Part shown: positions 47,198-56,542 of the stretch, one piece after another
Layout of the letters: every line of letters begins with the position of its first letter
Position numbering within the stretch: the stretch's first letter is position 1
Origin: Bog-473 sp963838835
GTDB taxonomy: Bacteria; Actinomycetota; Acidimicrobiia; Acidimicrobiales; RAAP-2
Direction of reading: 5' to 3'
DNA length: 64,000 bases
NCBI GenBank assembly: GCA_963838835.1
Contig: CAWITA010000016.1
Span: 248,001 to 312,000 of the forward strand
The notes under the pieces: model-generated
Seen by the model: only the letters and a program-made list of their open reading frames with translations
Database searches by the model: none
What the model was told of the DNA's origin: nothing
Made by a program: the position numbers and the translations under genes

Positions 47198-47874
47198 ATC
47201 GCGATGCGTTCGAGGATGAAGGGGGTTGCCTGAGCAAGGCTGGGAAATGACCACACGCCCGGTCGATTGCAGACACCGGGTCCGACGTAGATGGCAGACG
47301 CCCCCACAGCCTCAGCCAGTCCGATGTCCTCTAAGCGGTCGCCAACCACCCAGGAAGTGGTCAGGTCGAGATTGAGGATCTCTGCGGCCGCTCGCGCCAT
47401 GCCGGGCATCGGCTTTCTGTCGATGCTCGAGCGACTGAATTCTGCGACCGTCCCCTCAGGGTGGTATGGACAGTAGAAGTACCGGTCAATGTGGGCCTCA
47501 CGCTCCGCCAGCAAGGCGGTGATGTGGCGGTGCACCTCTTCGACGTCGCTGATGCCGTAGAGCCCACGGGCGACACCGGCCTGGTTGGTCACGACCGCGA
47601 CTGGCACCCTGGCCCGGTTGAGCCTGGCAATCGCCTGCGCAGCGCCGTCGATGAGCTCGATCCGGTCGACGGACCCGACGTGGCCGTGATCAACGATGAT
47701 CGTCCCGTCCCTGTCGAGCAGGACGCCCGGACAGGGAGCCGACGGACGTGCCTGTCCTACCTGGGCTCGACCCGACGCCAGGGAAGCAGTGACCGCGCGC
47801 GCGATCGTGCAGACGCACGGCGCGACCGGGGAGCTGACCGGCCCTCGTTTGGCCAATTCGGGCACTTGAGCCAC
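47194..47874 (-). CDS. gmhB: D-glycero-D-manno-heptose 1,7-bisphosphate phosphatase
   Basis: A HAD-superfamily IIIA phosphatase. The nucleophile motif is GVLLDRDGTIIVDHGHVG, motif II is VAVVTNQAGVARGLYG, the GmhB-type zinc/loop region is RYFYCPYHPEGTV, and the C-terminal motif is TTSWVVGDRLEDIGLAEAVG. HAD homology begins about 48 residues into the frame from GTG 47874, so the true start may lie further in; no ribosome site decides it. It is the first gene of the heptose operon. Confidence 0.88.
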   Translation of the reverse strand: MAQVPELAKRGPVSSPVAPCVCTIARAVTASLASGRAQVGQARPSAPCPGVLLDRDGTIIVDHGHVGSVDRIELIDGAAQAIARLNRARVPVAVVTNQAGVARGLYGISDVEEVHRHITALLAEREAHIDRYFYCPYHPEGTVAEFSRSSIDRKPMPGMARAAAEILNLDLTTSWVVGDRLEDIGLAEAVGASAIYVGPGVCNRPGVWSFPSLAQATPFILERIAM

Positions 47875-48127
47875 GTACTTTTAGAGCAGGTGGGGACAGA
47901 TCAGATACCTGAAGGGCCCCTAAGCTGGCACATCCGATACCTGTGAGGCGGCACACCGGGATGCCCCGAGCGGGCGAGAGCTGGACGCCGCCCGGGTCCG
48001 GCAGTCGGTTGCTGTTCGGCACGACGAGGTGTCCCTCGCCGCGCGCAACGACTCGCACCAAGAGGTGCCATGTGTGGGGCCGGGCCGCGCGACGCGTGGG
48101 GCGGAGTTCCAGATCAACGAAGGTCCG

Positions 48128-48820
48128 ATGGTAACGTCCAGGGGTGCCCGATCGACGACGAGACGTACCGTTTCGAGCGCAGGGCCTCCGATGATGGGAC
48201 GCCGAGACCGAACGGCCGCGGCGGTCACCGGGTCCCCCCATGAGGCCCAACCACCTCACTCGCCTCAAGAGCGGCTCGTCAGGATGATGAGGCGCCGCTC
48301 CACACGGCGGTTGGCTTACAAGGGCCTCAAACTCTTTGGGGTGGAGATTCCTCCGACAGTAGAGATAGGGGACAACTTCCACCTGGCCCACGGAGCGGTG
48401 GGCGTGGTCATCGCTCCGTGGTCCGTCATAGGGAACAACGTCAAGATCTTCCAGGGCGTCACTCTCGGCTTCGCGGACGAATATCTGCCGGTTGATCAGG
48501 TGCCTGAGCGCCTTGTCACGATCGCGAGGTTTGGCAGGATCACCGTCGAGGACGATGTGGTGATCGGGGCGGGTGCCAAGGTCTTGCACAAGTATGGCGA
48601 GACGCTCACCCTGGGCAGAGGGGCCGTCATCGGAGCCAATGCGGTCGTTCTCTCGTCGGTGCCACCCGGTGAGGTGTGGGCGGGAGTGCCGGCTCGCAAA
48701 GTGAATGTCAACTCGTTCTCACTGCCGAATGAACGTCTAGATCACGGTTCCGCACTTGACGGCGAAGGCATCAATGAACGAGTGAAGCGCTTCCAGGCCT
48801 CCTTTCAAGTCGATCCGTGA
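48128..48820 (+). CDS. Left-handed beta-helix acyltransferase (serine acetyltransferase-like)
   Basis: A ~230-residue hexapeptide-repeat transferase. After a ~55-residue N-terminal region come PPTVEIGDNFHLAHGAVGVV, APWSVIGNNVKIFQGVTLGF and RITVEDDVVIGAGAKVLHKY, then RGAVIGANAVVLSSVPPGEV and WAGVPARKV, the LbH signature of CysE-like and sugar O-acetyltransferases. GAAGG sits 5 bases before ATG 48128; internal ATGs at 48191 and 48284 are possible starts. It is flanked by glycan genes and likely O-acetylates the polysaccharide. Confidence 0.8.
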   Translation: MVTSRGARSTTRRTVSSAGPPMMGRRDRTAAAVTGSPHEAQPPHSPQERLVRMMRRRSTRRLAYKGLKLFGVEIPPTVEIGDNFHLAHGAVGVVIAPWSVIGNNVKIFQGVTLGFADEYLPVDQVPERLVTIARFGRITVEDDVVIGAGAKVLHKYGETLTLGRGAVIGANAVVLSSVPPGEVWAGVPARKVNVNSFSLPNERLDHGSALDGEGINERVKRFQASFQVDP

Positions 48821-49002
48821 GCTGACTCAACGCGTCGACAGGTAGAGGTGTGCTTCTCACTGGCCGTTGGGGTGCTAAGACAACCGACCAGGATCGAGAG
48901 CGGTCCTCGTACTCCTCCAAAGGGTAGACCTCGTCCTGATTGCCTCGCGGGCACAGACGACCACCGCGCGAGGGGACAATGATGCCGAACCAGGTGGTGG
49001 TC

Positions 49003-51045
49003 TCATTGTCGCGTATGGAACTGAAGCACAGACCGGTACCTGTCGAAACCGGTCCCGGTGCACTCTCCCTCGCCGATGACCGCCCAGGCCGGCTGCTTCT
49101 CTCCGAAGCGTGGGGAGTACCAGCCGAGGATGGGGTCGGTGGCACCTCTCGAGAGCGACCAAGAGGGGCCATTGGGTAAGGAGAGCGTGGCACTCCGTGT
49201 GGACATGCGGTCTGACCAAGAGAGATCGACGCTGTGTCCGACCATCTGGGCATGGATGTCGGGGCCGAGGTGGAACGCCAGTCGGAAGGTATGTACCCCT
49301 GTCGTCGCGAGACGGTCGACGATCTCGATCCGTCGAAGTCGACCTTCCAGTCGCACCGATCTGCGGTGGCGCACCGGTGGCTTCAGTGCACAGTAGCCGT
49401 CGTGCTCAGCGGACCAGGCGGTGACCTCCCCGTCTGCGTCGATGTCCAGTTCGATCAACCTGCTCCGAGCGTGACGGGTCCAAAGGAAGGGTCCGCCCGA
49501 GGCGGACTGGTTCTGGTTGCCCACCTCGATGGTGTTGTGGGCCAGGGTCGAGCGAAAATAGCGGCGCCAGCGAGGTTCGCCGTGGTAGCAGTACGTCCCG
49601 GGATCAGCCAGCACTTCCACGCCGTCATATCGCACTTCGACCGCGAGGGCATCGGCATGAGCGTGGGCGGCGATGGAGAGGAAACCATGGGGACCTGCAT
49701 CGCAGCGGCACCAAATCTCTTCGCCGTCCAAAGGTGAACTCCGCAGAACGGTCAGACCTGCATCGGCGTAATGGCTCGGACGACGGTCCGGGGAGGCAGC
49801 CGCGTGACCACGACCGGCCATCGACGCCAGGAGGGTGCTGCTGACCGTGGGCACGACGGCTGGCCACCACTCCGGCGTCTCAAACAGGGCGTCCCCGATG
49901 GCGAGGAGGCCCGCCCACCGTTCGACAGTCGGAGGATCGAGGACGAGAGCTGTCCCGTTGTCCCCGTCCCCTTGACGCGGGGCGCGTAGCTTTGCATCCA
50001 CCGTCCCCGCGATCACATCGAACATGCGGTACAACAATGCCCACAGATCGCGCGAGAGGGGGCGGCCGGCCCAGCTCGCCTCGGTTGCTGCAACCACCGC
50101 CAGTTCGGTTACGAAGCCGTGGTAGTCGAAAGCCATCTCTCGATTGACGCCGCTAGGAAAGGTGTTGCACCTCAGCTCGTGTTCGAGAACCCGTGCGGCT
50201 TCCTCGGCCCAGCGGGAGCTCTCCGCGAACCAGTCAAAGGCAAGTGCCGCGACCAATAAGCCGGTCGCTTCGGCGATGACGTGGTTGTTGGCCGACGATC
50301 CCCGACTGCGGAAGGATGCAAGGTAGCGCTGGTGCCACCACACTTGGGCCCGTGCCATCTCGTTGCGCTCGAAGAGCTCAGTTGCCCCCACCCATCTGTC
50401 AAGCAGACGGCGTACCCAGACCCAGGTGGTCAGTCGCAGCCCGGCTTCGATCCCACTCGTCCAGTGCACACCAGAGAGGAAGGGGTTCTGTGACCACCAT
50501 GAACAAAGATGAGAGGCAGCGCGTTCGGCATATCGTACGTCCCCCGACAGGCTGAAAGCAGCCGCGAGCAGCGTCACGTGGTGCATGCGCGAAAGTTCCC
50601 AGATCTGCTTCACGTTTCCGGTGACGTCCTCGGAGCGATGGTTGACCGTGAAGCAATAGTCGAGCTGGGGAGCCCGCCTGCCGGTCACCGGATCGAAGAA
50701 CCAGTCCGGGTCCTCCATGTCTCGACGCACAGTGCCGAGCAACTGCCACCGTCCGGCCAGTATCTCTTCGGCCGCTGCAATCACCTTTCGACGCGTCTCG
50801 AGCGGCACGGCATGCAGCGTCTCTTCGGTTGGAAGAGTCCGAAACTGGGCATCTCGAGCCCAATTCCAGGGTGCCTCTTCGTGATCGCCGGGACGGAAGG
50901 CCCATGACTGGGGTGAGACGTCGGGCATGACCTGTCGGGATACCCATCGTCTGCGCCGCACCTGGTCGGAGATCCGCCACATCACTTCGGAAACGGACAT
51001 CCTCGACAGTCGCTGGAACCGCCATTCGAGCTCCGCCGAGTTCAT
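49003..51045 (-). CDS. Heparinase II/III-like (alginate lyase family) protein
   Basis: A 680-residue protein with an (alpha/alpha)n N-terminal half (HLCSWWSQNPFLSGVHWTSG, then GLRLTTWVWVRRLLDRWVG) and a heparinase II/III C-terminal domain (GPHGFLSIAAHAHADALAVE, then VRYDGVEVLADPGTYCYHGE). SSANNHVIAEATGLLVAALA is a family segment. Such proteins occur in exopolysaccharide clusters and cleave or modify uronic-acid polymers. No signal peptide is visible, so it may act on a cytoplasmic precursor or be exported otherwise. It lies 43 bases after the oxidoreductase gene. Confidence 0.85.
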   Translation of the reverse strand: MNSAELEWRFQRLSRMSVSEVMWRISDQVRRRRWVSRQVMPDVSPQSWAFRPGDHEEAPWNWARDAQFRTLPTEETLHAVPLETRRKVIAAAEEILAGRWQLLGTVRRDMEDPDWFFDPVTGRRAPQLDYCFTVNHRSEDVTGNVKQIWELSRMHHVTLLAAAFSLSGDVRYAERAASHLCSWWSQNPFLSGVHWTSGIEAGLRLTTWVWVRRLLDRWVGATELFERNEMARAQVWWHQRYLASFRSRGSSANNHVIAEATGLLVAALAFDWFAESSRWAEEAARVLEHELRCNTFPSGVNREMAFDYHGFVTELAVVAATEASWAGRPLSRDLWALLYRMFDVIAGTVDAKLRAPRQGDGDNGTALVLDPPTVERWAGLLAIGDALFETPEWWPAVVPTVSSTLLASMAGRGHAAASPDRRPSHYADAGLTVLRSSPLDGEEIWCRCDAGPHGFLSIAAHAHADALAVEVRYDGVEVLADPGTYCYHGEPRWRRYFRSTLAHNTIEVGNQNQSASGGPFLWTRHARSRLIELDIDADGEVTAWSAEHDGYCALKPPVRHRRSVRLEGRLRRIEIVDRLATTGVHTFRLAFHLGPDIHAQMVGHSVDLSWSDRMSTRSATLSLPNGPSWSLSRGATDPILGWYSPRFGEKQPAWAVIGEGECTGTGFDRYRSVLQFHTRQ

Positions 51046-51088
51046 GGTTCAGCCATGTGCAAAGCCTCTCGGAGTGGTGGTTCGAGCG

Positions 51089-53303
51089 TCACAGCTTTTG
51101 TGGTGACCGGCCTGCGACGGCTGAGGCTGCCATGAGGGTGGCGCGAGTCGTGGCCGTCAGGGAGTCCACCGAGATAGGCATCGGCCCACCGGTGCGCACT
51201 GCGTCGAGGAAAGCCTTGATCTCGGCGGGTTGCCCCTTGTCCGGAGGTCCGAGGTGCCGACGGACTCGAGCACGTGCACCCGACCACACGGTCGCCCGCC
51301 GGAAATTGTCGAGTTGAGCGGTCCGCCCGCCGCTCGAGGCCTCGAAAGTCTCCTTGGGGAAGCGCCGGTGTGCACTGGTCAAGTAGGTGATGGTTGCCAG
51401 GGATCCGTCACCGTAGCGAAGGCTCACCTGGAACTCGTCGGGGCCGCCGGCGGACATCGTCGTGATCTCCACGGGATCGCTGCCGATCCACCAGCTCACC
51501 GTGTCCACGAAATGGCCTCCTTCACCGACGAAACGGGAACCCTCGAGTTCGCTGTCCCGGTACCAGCTGTCGGGCGCGAGTCGTCCCGCGTTGACCAGGT
51601 AGCGCACGTACGTAGGCTCGGGCGATCGGCCGAACCGCGTCCGCATCTCCACCATGAGCGGAGCGAATCGGCGATTGAAGCCGACCATGACCCTGTCGTT
51701 CCCGGACTCGTCCACCGTCGCGAGAATGCGGTCAAGTTCGTCCGATGTCAGAGCCAAAGGTTTTTCGACGAAGACCGCCTTTCCCGCCTCGAGGGCGCGG
51801 CAGGTCAGTTGGGCATGAGCACTGTGCCGGGTGACGATGAACACGGCATCGATCGATTGGTCCTCGAAGAGGGATTCGGGATCGGTGCTTGCATCTTGGA
51901 ACTGGTATTTGCGCTGCGCGTTGACGGCCGACAGTGAGCGGCGTGTGGCAACATGAGCTAGCTCGACCCCCGGTTGTTTCACGAGATGCGGAAGCAGCAT
52001 CGACGACGCGTAGTTGCCGGCACCGACGAAGCCGATCCGCAGCAAGCTTCCCTCGCGGCCGTCGCGTCGGGTCTGAGTGTGATGCAAAGGCGCTGCAGTC
52101 GTGCCCCGACCTCGCACCATAAGCGTATCGGCCCGATTGTGACTCGTCATAGGCGGATCGCCCTCGCTCGGTAGGTCATACTCGAAGAGAAAGCCGACGC
52201 CTTGCAACACCCCGGCGCCGAGCCGTTCGTAGACGCTCTTCGCGTCCCGAACGGGGAAGATGCCGGCGATGAGGGGCTCGGGATCGATCTCCTTTCGGGC
52301 GATGGCGTTGACGAAGCAGGACAGATTGCGTCGCTCCGTCCATCGTACGTAGCCCGCCGGGTAATCCACTCCGTCGACTTCGTATCTGGGGTCATAGCGG
52401 CCGGGACCGTACGAACGGGAAAACCGCACGTCGAGTTCCTTCTCGTAGTACTCGTTCCAGGGCAAGTTCAACTTGCACTTGCCGATATCGACGATCGTTG
52501 CCCGGTCGCGGCGCGAGGCGCGCTGCCAACTCAACCGGCTGGTTGGAAGAGCCGCCCGCGACCAGGAACACGCGGTCGGCACCGAGTCCGTCCGAAGCTT
52601 TGGACAGTGCCTGTTCCACTGCGGCAGTGCCGTCGTCGTCGGGCGCCTTGCAGAGCAGGGCGCCTGACTTCTCTGCCAACCGGCATCGATCCTGGTCAGG
52701 ATCGAGCCCGACCACGAGGACGCCAGAGGCCACGAGCAGCTGGACGACGAGCTGCCCGACCAGGCCCAGGCCGATGACGCACGCGGTGTCCCCAAGCTGG
52801 ACGCTCCCTTGACGAACACCTTGCAACGCGATCGAACCCACGGTGGCAAAGGCGGCAAGCTGAGGCGACACCCCGTCGGGCACCACAACGCAGAGATTGG
52901 TCGGTATCCAGTTGATCTCGGCGTGGAGGGCGAACTCATTTCCGGCGCAAGCCACGAGTTGACCAATTTCGAACTCTTCAGCTCCCTTCCCCACCTCCTG
53001 TACGACGCCCGCCAGTGAATAACCGAGCGGCGAATAGGAGTCGAGACGGTTTATGGCCTTCTTGTATGTAGCTAGGGCACCCTGCTGCTGTACGTTGTCG
53101 AGTACTTTCTTTACCTGGTCGGGTCGGGCGCGCGCCTTGCCGACCAGTGACATCTTGGACTCTTCCACCTTCATCATTTCGGTGCCAGTGGAGATCAAGG
53201 AGTAGAGTGATCGCACCAGCACCCCGCCGGCGGCACACGCGGGAGCAGGCGCGTCTATGACGGCGAGTTCCCCCGAGCGGTAGTTTTGTGCAACCTGTTT
53301 CAC
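51089..53303 (-). CDS. Bi-domain oxidoreductase: Zn-alcohol-dehydrogenase-like + Gfo/Idh/MocA (frameshifted)
   Basis: The N-terminal half is an MDR/alcohol-dehydrogenase-like domain (STGTEMMKVEESKMSLVGKA, then DSYSPLGYSLAGVVQEVGKG and NAD-binding CVIGLGLVGQLVVQLLVASG). The C-terminal half is a Gfo/Idh/MocA domain (LLRIGFVGAGNYASSMLLPH, then HAQLTCRALEAGKAVFVEKP). One extra base near 52512 splits them; the join LAARLA+RDRATIVDIG is continuous once corrected. Such two-domain fusions are found in glycan clusters beside heparinase and asnB genes. ATG 53303 begins the protein. It probably oxidises or epimerises a nucleotide sugar. Confidence 0.82.
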
Positions 53304-53334
53304 CGGTTGTCCGAGTCCTTTCGCGGAACCGGTG

Positions 53335-55236
53335 TCACAGCCCCACTCCGGCTCGACGGGTGTGGCGGTACCAGAGCTCGAGCGTGAGCAACTGCCAAAT
53401 CTGCTTGGACCGGTCTTCTCGTCCCGCGCGGTGCTCTTCGACGAGCCCAGACACGGCTGTCCGGTTCAGAAACCCCATACCCACGAGTTCCCCCGCCAAC
53501 AACGAGTCGTCGATCACTTCACGCAGGTCTTGTGTCACCCAGGCCCGAAGGGGTGCCGAGAAGGACGCCTTCGGTCGGTGCACGATCTCATTGGGAATCC
53601 ACGCCTGAGCGGCACGCTTCAACGCGATCTTTCCGCTTCTGCTAGAGACTTTGTCCTTGCCGGCCAGCGAGAACGCGGCACGGAAGACCACGGTATCCAC
53701 GAACGGAACGCGCACCTCGGTCGATGCCGCCATGCTGGCCCGGTCCGTGTAGGCAAGGTTGAGACCAGGGAGGAACATTCGGCTGTCCGCCAAACACATG
53801 CGGTTGATCCCGTCCGAGAGCAGGTTGTCCTCGTAGATTTGAAGGTGCTGCTCGAACACATCGTCAATATCCGGTTGCAGCTCGGGGCTGAGGAGCGCCG
53901 CCAACTCAGCGGGAGCGTAGAGGCTGTAGCTCCTGCGGAATGCCGCTTCTTCGGGAAGCTCGGCAAACGTCACGAATCGCTTGGCCCAACGGGCATGGCG
54001 AAGACCGCGACCCGCAGCAGTGAGGGGCAGGCGGTCTGCAACGCCGTTCGTCGAGCGATGGATGAAAGCGGGAAGTTCCCGGTATCGCCCAGCCAGAACA
54101 CAGGCCTGGTGTTTGCGATAGCCCCCGAACAGCTCGTCTGCGCCCATCCCAGACAGCAGGACCTTGACTCCGGCCGCGCGGGCTGCCTCCGACATGAGCA
54201 GGGTGTTGATGGCTGCCGGATCGCCGGTGGGTTCGTCCAGGATGTCGACCATCCTCGGGAGCAAGTTGACGACGTCAGGCTGTATCTCGATCTCATGCAG
54301 CTCGACACCGTGACGTTGCGCGATCTTTCGGGCGTATACGACGTCGTCCGGCATGGCTTCGAGCCGATGGTCCTGAGCACGGAAGGCAATGGTGTACGCG
54401 TCGATCTGAGGGTTTGCCTGCTTGGCCAGCACGGTGACGATGCTCGAGTCGAGGCCACCGGAGAGAAAGCTTGACACCGGAACCTCGGCGACGAGGTGCG
54501 CGTTCACTGAGTCTTCTATGACCTCCCGGAGGTCGTAACGGGTCTCTCGAGCCGCAGCTGCCTCACCGACGATGTCCCAATACGACTCCATGCGACAGGT
54601 GCCGTCCGGACGGAATTCGGCCCAAGTACCCGGCTGGAGCTTCTCGACACCCTTCACCGAGCACGTCTGGTCCGGCACCCAGTAATAGAGCATGGACGCC
54701 ACGAGGGCCTGGGGATGCATGTGCAACTCGGAACCGAAAGCACACACCAGCGCTTTGAGTTCCGAAGCAAAGACGACACCGTCCTTACGGCGAACGAAGT
54801 GCAGAGGCTTGATCCCGAACTGATCTCGGGCAAGGAAGAGAGAGCCCGTCGTCTGATCAAGCAGAGCAAATGCAAACATGCCTCGAAACCGGCGCAGACA
54901 TTGAGGTCCCCACCGACTCCACGCCTCGAGGACGACTTCGGTATCAGAGTTCGTGGCGAATTTGGCTCCGCAGGAAGCCAGCTGAGCTCTGATCTCCCGG
55001 TAGTTGTACAACTCGCCGTTATAGCAAATCACCAACGGCGGCTTCACCAACGGTTGTTGACCGTGCCGGAGGTCAATGATCGAGAGGCGACGGTGGGCGA
55101 AGTGGACGTCGATCCGCTCGTCGGTATACGAAAACGATCCTTCCTCGTCCGGACCTCGGTGATCGAGGCACCGTCCCATCTTTTGAGTGACCACGACGCC
55201 ATCGACTTGTTGGTAGGCGCCGGCGATACCGCACAT
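53335..55236 (-). CDS. asnB: Asparagine synthetase B-like glutamine amidotransferase
   Basis: A 633-residue class II amidotransferase. Cys2 (MCGIAGAY) is the glutaminase nucleophile, with CLDHRGPDEEG and NGELYNYRE. The synthetase half has the PP-loop SGGLDSS (259-265) and DEPTGDPAAINTLLMSEAAR. In polysaccharide clusters AsnB homologues amidate uronic acids; the AlgD-type dehydrogenase two genes upstream would supply the uronate. It ends 31 bases before the oxidoreductase start. Whether it makes asparagine or a sugar amide cannot be decided from sequence. Confidence 0.9.
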   Translation of the reverse strand: MCGIAGAYQQVDGVVVTQKMGRCLDHRGPDEEGSFSYTDERIDVHFAHRRLSIIDLRHGQQPLVKPPLVICYNGELYNYREIRAQLASCGAKFATNSDTEVVLEAWSRWGPQCLRRFRGMFAFALLDQTTGSLFLARDQFGIKPLHFVRRKDGVVFASELKALVCAFGSELHMHPQALVASMLYYWVPDQTCSVKGVEKLQPGTWAEFRPDGTCRMESYWDIVGEAAAARETRYDLREVIEDSVNAHLVAEVPVSSFLSGGLDSSIVTVLAKQANPQIDAYTIAFRAQDHRLEAMPDDVVYARKIAQRHGVELHEIEIQPDVVNLLPRMVDILDEPTGDPAAINTLLMSEAARAAGVKVLLSGMGADELFGGYRKHQACVLAGRYRELPAFIHRSTNGVADRLPLTAAGRGLRHARWAKRFVTFAELPEEAAFRRSYSLYAPAELAALLSPELQPDIDDVFEQHLQIYEDNLLSDGINRMCLADSRMFLPGLNLAYTDRASMAASTEVRVPFVDTVVFRAAFSLAGKDKVSSRSGKIALKRAAQAWIPNEIVHRPKASFSAPLRAWVTQDLREVIDDSLLAGELVGMGFLNRTAVSGLVEEHRAGREDRSKQIWQLLTLELWYRHTRRAGVGL

Positions 55237-55239
55237 AGG

Positions 55240-56542
55240 TCAGCCTCCGGCCGTCGTAGCAAGGCCATCCCGCGCAGCGGTGAGCGACTTGTAGACGCCG
55301 ACGTAGCGCGGCGCCTGGTGGCCCCATGCCAGCTCCTGCTCGATCCGAGCGCGTCCCGCCCTTCCCATCGCATGCCGACGGGGTTCGTCATCAATCAGGT
55401 CGAGCAGCAGCCGGGCCAGCTCATCGACGTCGTTCGGGGTTGCGTAGACGGCGGCGTCGCCAGCCGAGAAGCGAGTCTCCCGCAGGTCGAACGCGACGAC
55501 GGGCAGTGCAAAGGCCATGTACTCCATGGTTTTGTTCATCGTGGACACATCGTTCAATGGATTCTTTGGGTCCGGCGAGATGCCCACGTCGGCCGTGGAA
55601 AGAATCGAAGCCACCTCGGCATCTGGGACCCGCCCAGTGAACGTGACGAAGTCCGACAGCTCGAGGTGGCGGCTCGAGCGCGACGAGGTCATCGAAACAA
55701 TCTCCAGATCCGACAAGGATGAAGCCGACGTCGTGTCGCCCAAGCTGGTGTACAACATGGTGTGCCATTTCGAGGACGAGATCCACGCCGTCCTGAGGCC
55801 CCATCACACCCAGATAGGCAGCGAGATGAGGTCTGGCGCGTCGAAGCCTCGGTTCGACTGCGGTGCGACGAAGTCGGGTCAAGTCCGGCCCCGTCCGAAT
55901 CACGGTGACGGACGCGGGCGCCAGGCCGTCCCGGTCGAGGACGATCTGTCGATAGGAGTCATTAGTAGAGATCACGTGGTCTGCGGTCCTCGCGGTGCAG
56001 CGTTCCATGAGTCGAAGAGCCTGATAGATCAGTTGGCTTCCGTCTGGAAACCGCGATTGGTAGAGCTCCGGACAGAGATCGTGGTGATCCATGACGAAGA
56101 ATGACCCGTGAATCGCTCGAAACAGGAGCCCGATGGGCCAGAAGAGGTCGGGTGGGTTGCAGCTTTGAACGACAGCGAACCGACCACGCAGACTCGCTCT
56201 CAAACTGAGCAGGAGAGTGGCGAGGCACGAGTAGGCGTATTCGAGGACGAACGACATGCTCGAGCCGCCGGGAGCATAGGGTCGGTACTTGAAGAGATCG
56301 ACTCCTTCGAGCCGGCAATAGGTCGGGTCACCTGGTCCCTTGGGACAAACGACGGCCACTTCGAAGCCGGCCTCGACCAGCGACTGGCACTCGAGCCACA
56401 CACGGCGATCGAAGGGCACCGACAGGTTCTGTACGAGAATGAGCACCCGTCTTCGCAGTTGCGAAGACTTGTTTACTTTCGCGGTATTCCCTGGACGTGT
56501 CCCGAGCCTTCGCTCTTCGGCCGTCTGATTACTGACAGTCAC
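55240..56542 (-). CDS. Glycosyltransferase family 4 (frameshifted)
   Basis: A ~430-residue GT-B enzyme. The N-terminal half has RRVLILVQNLSVPFDRRVWL, ECQSLVEAGFEVAVVCPKGP and FFVMDHHDLCPELYQSRFPD. The donor half has AAYLGVMGPQDGVDLVLEMA and, after a shift, FVTFTGRVPDAEVASILSTA, then ISPDPKNPLNDVSTMNKTME. One extra G near 55676 (GCTCGAGC) breaks the frame between VAL and SRHLELSD. GTG 56542 overlaps the stop of the dehydrogenase gene (GTGA). It likely adds the uronic acid or another sugar. Confidence 0.83.

Noticed and set aside
48029..48128. Longer N-terminus of the acyltransferase starting at 48029
   Set aside because: The extra 33 codons show no homology, whereas GAAGG lies properly spaced before ATG 48128.
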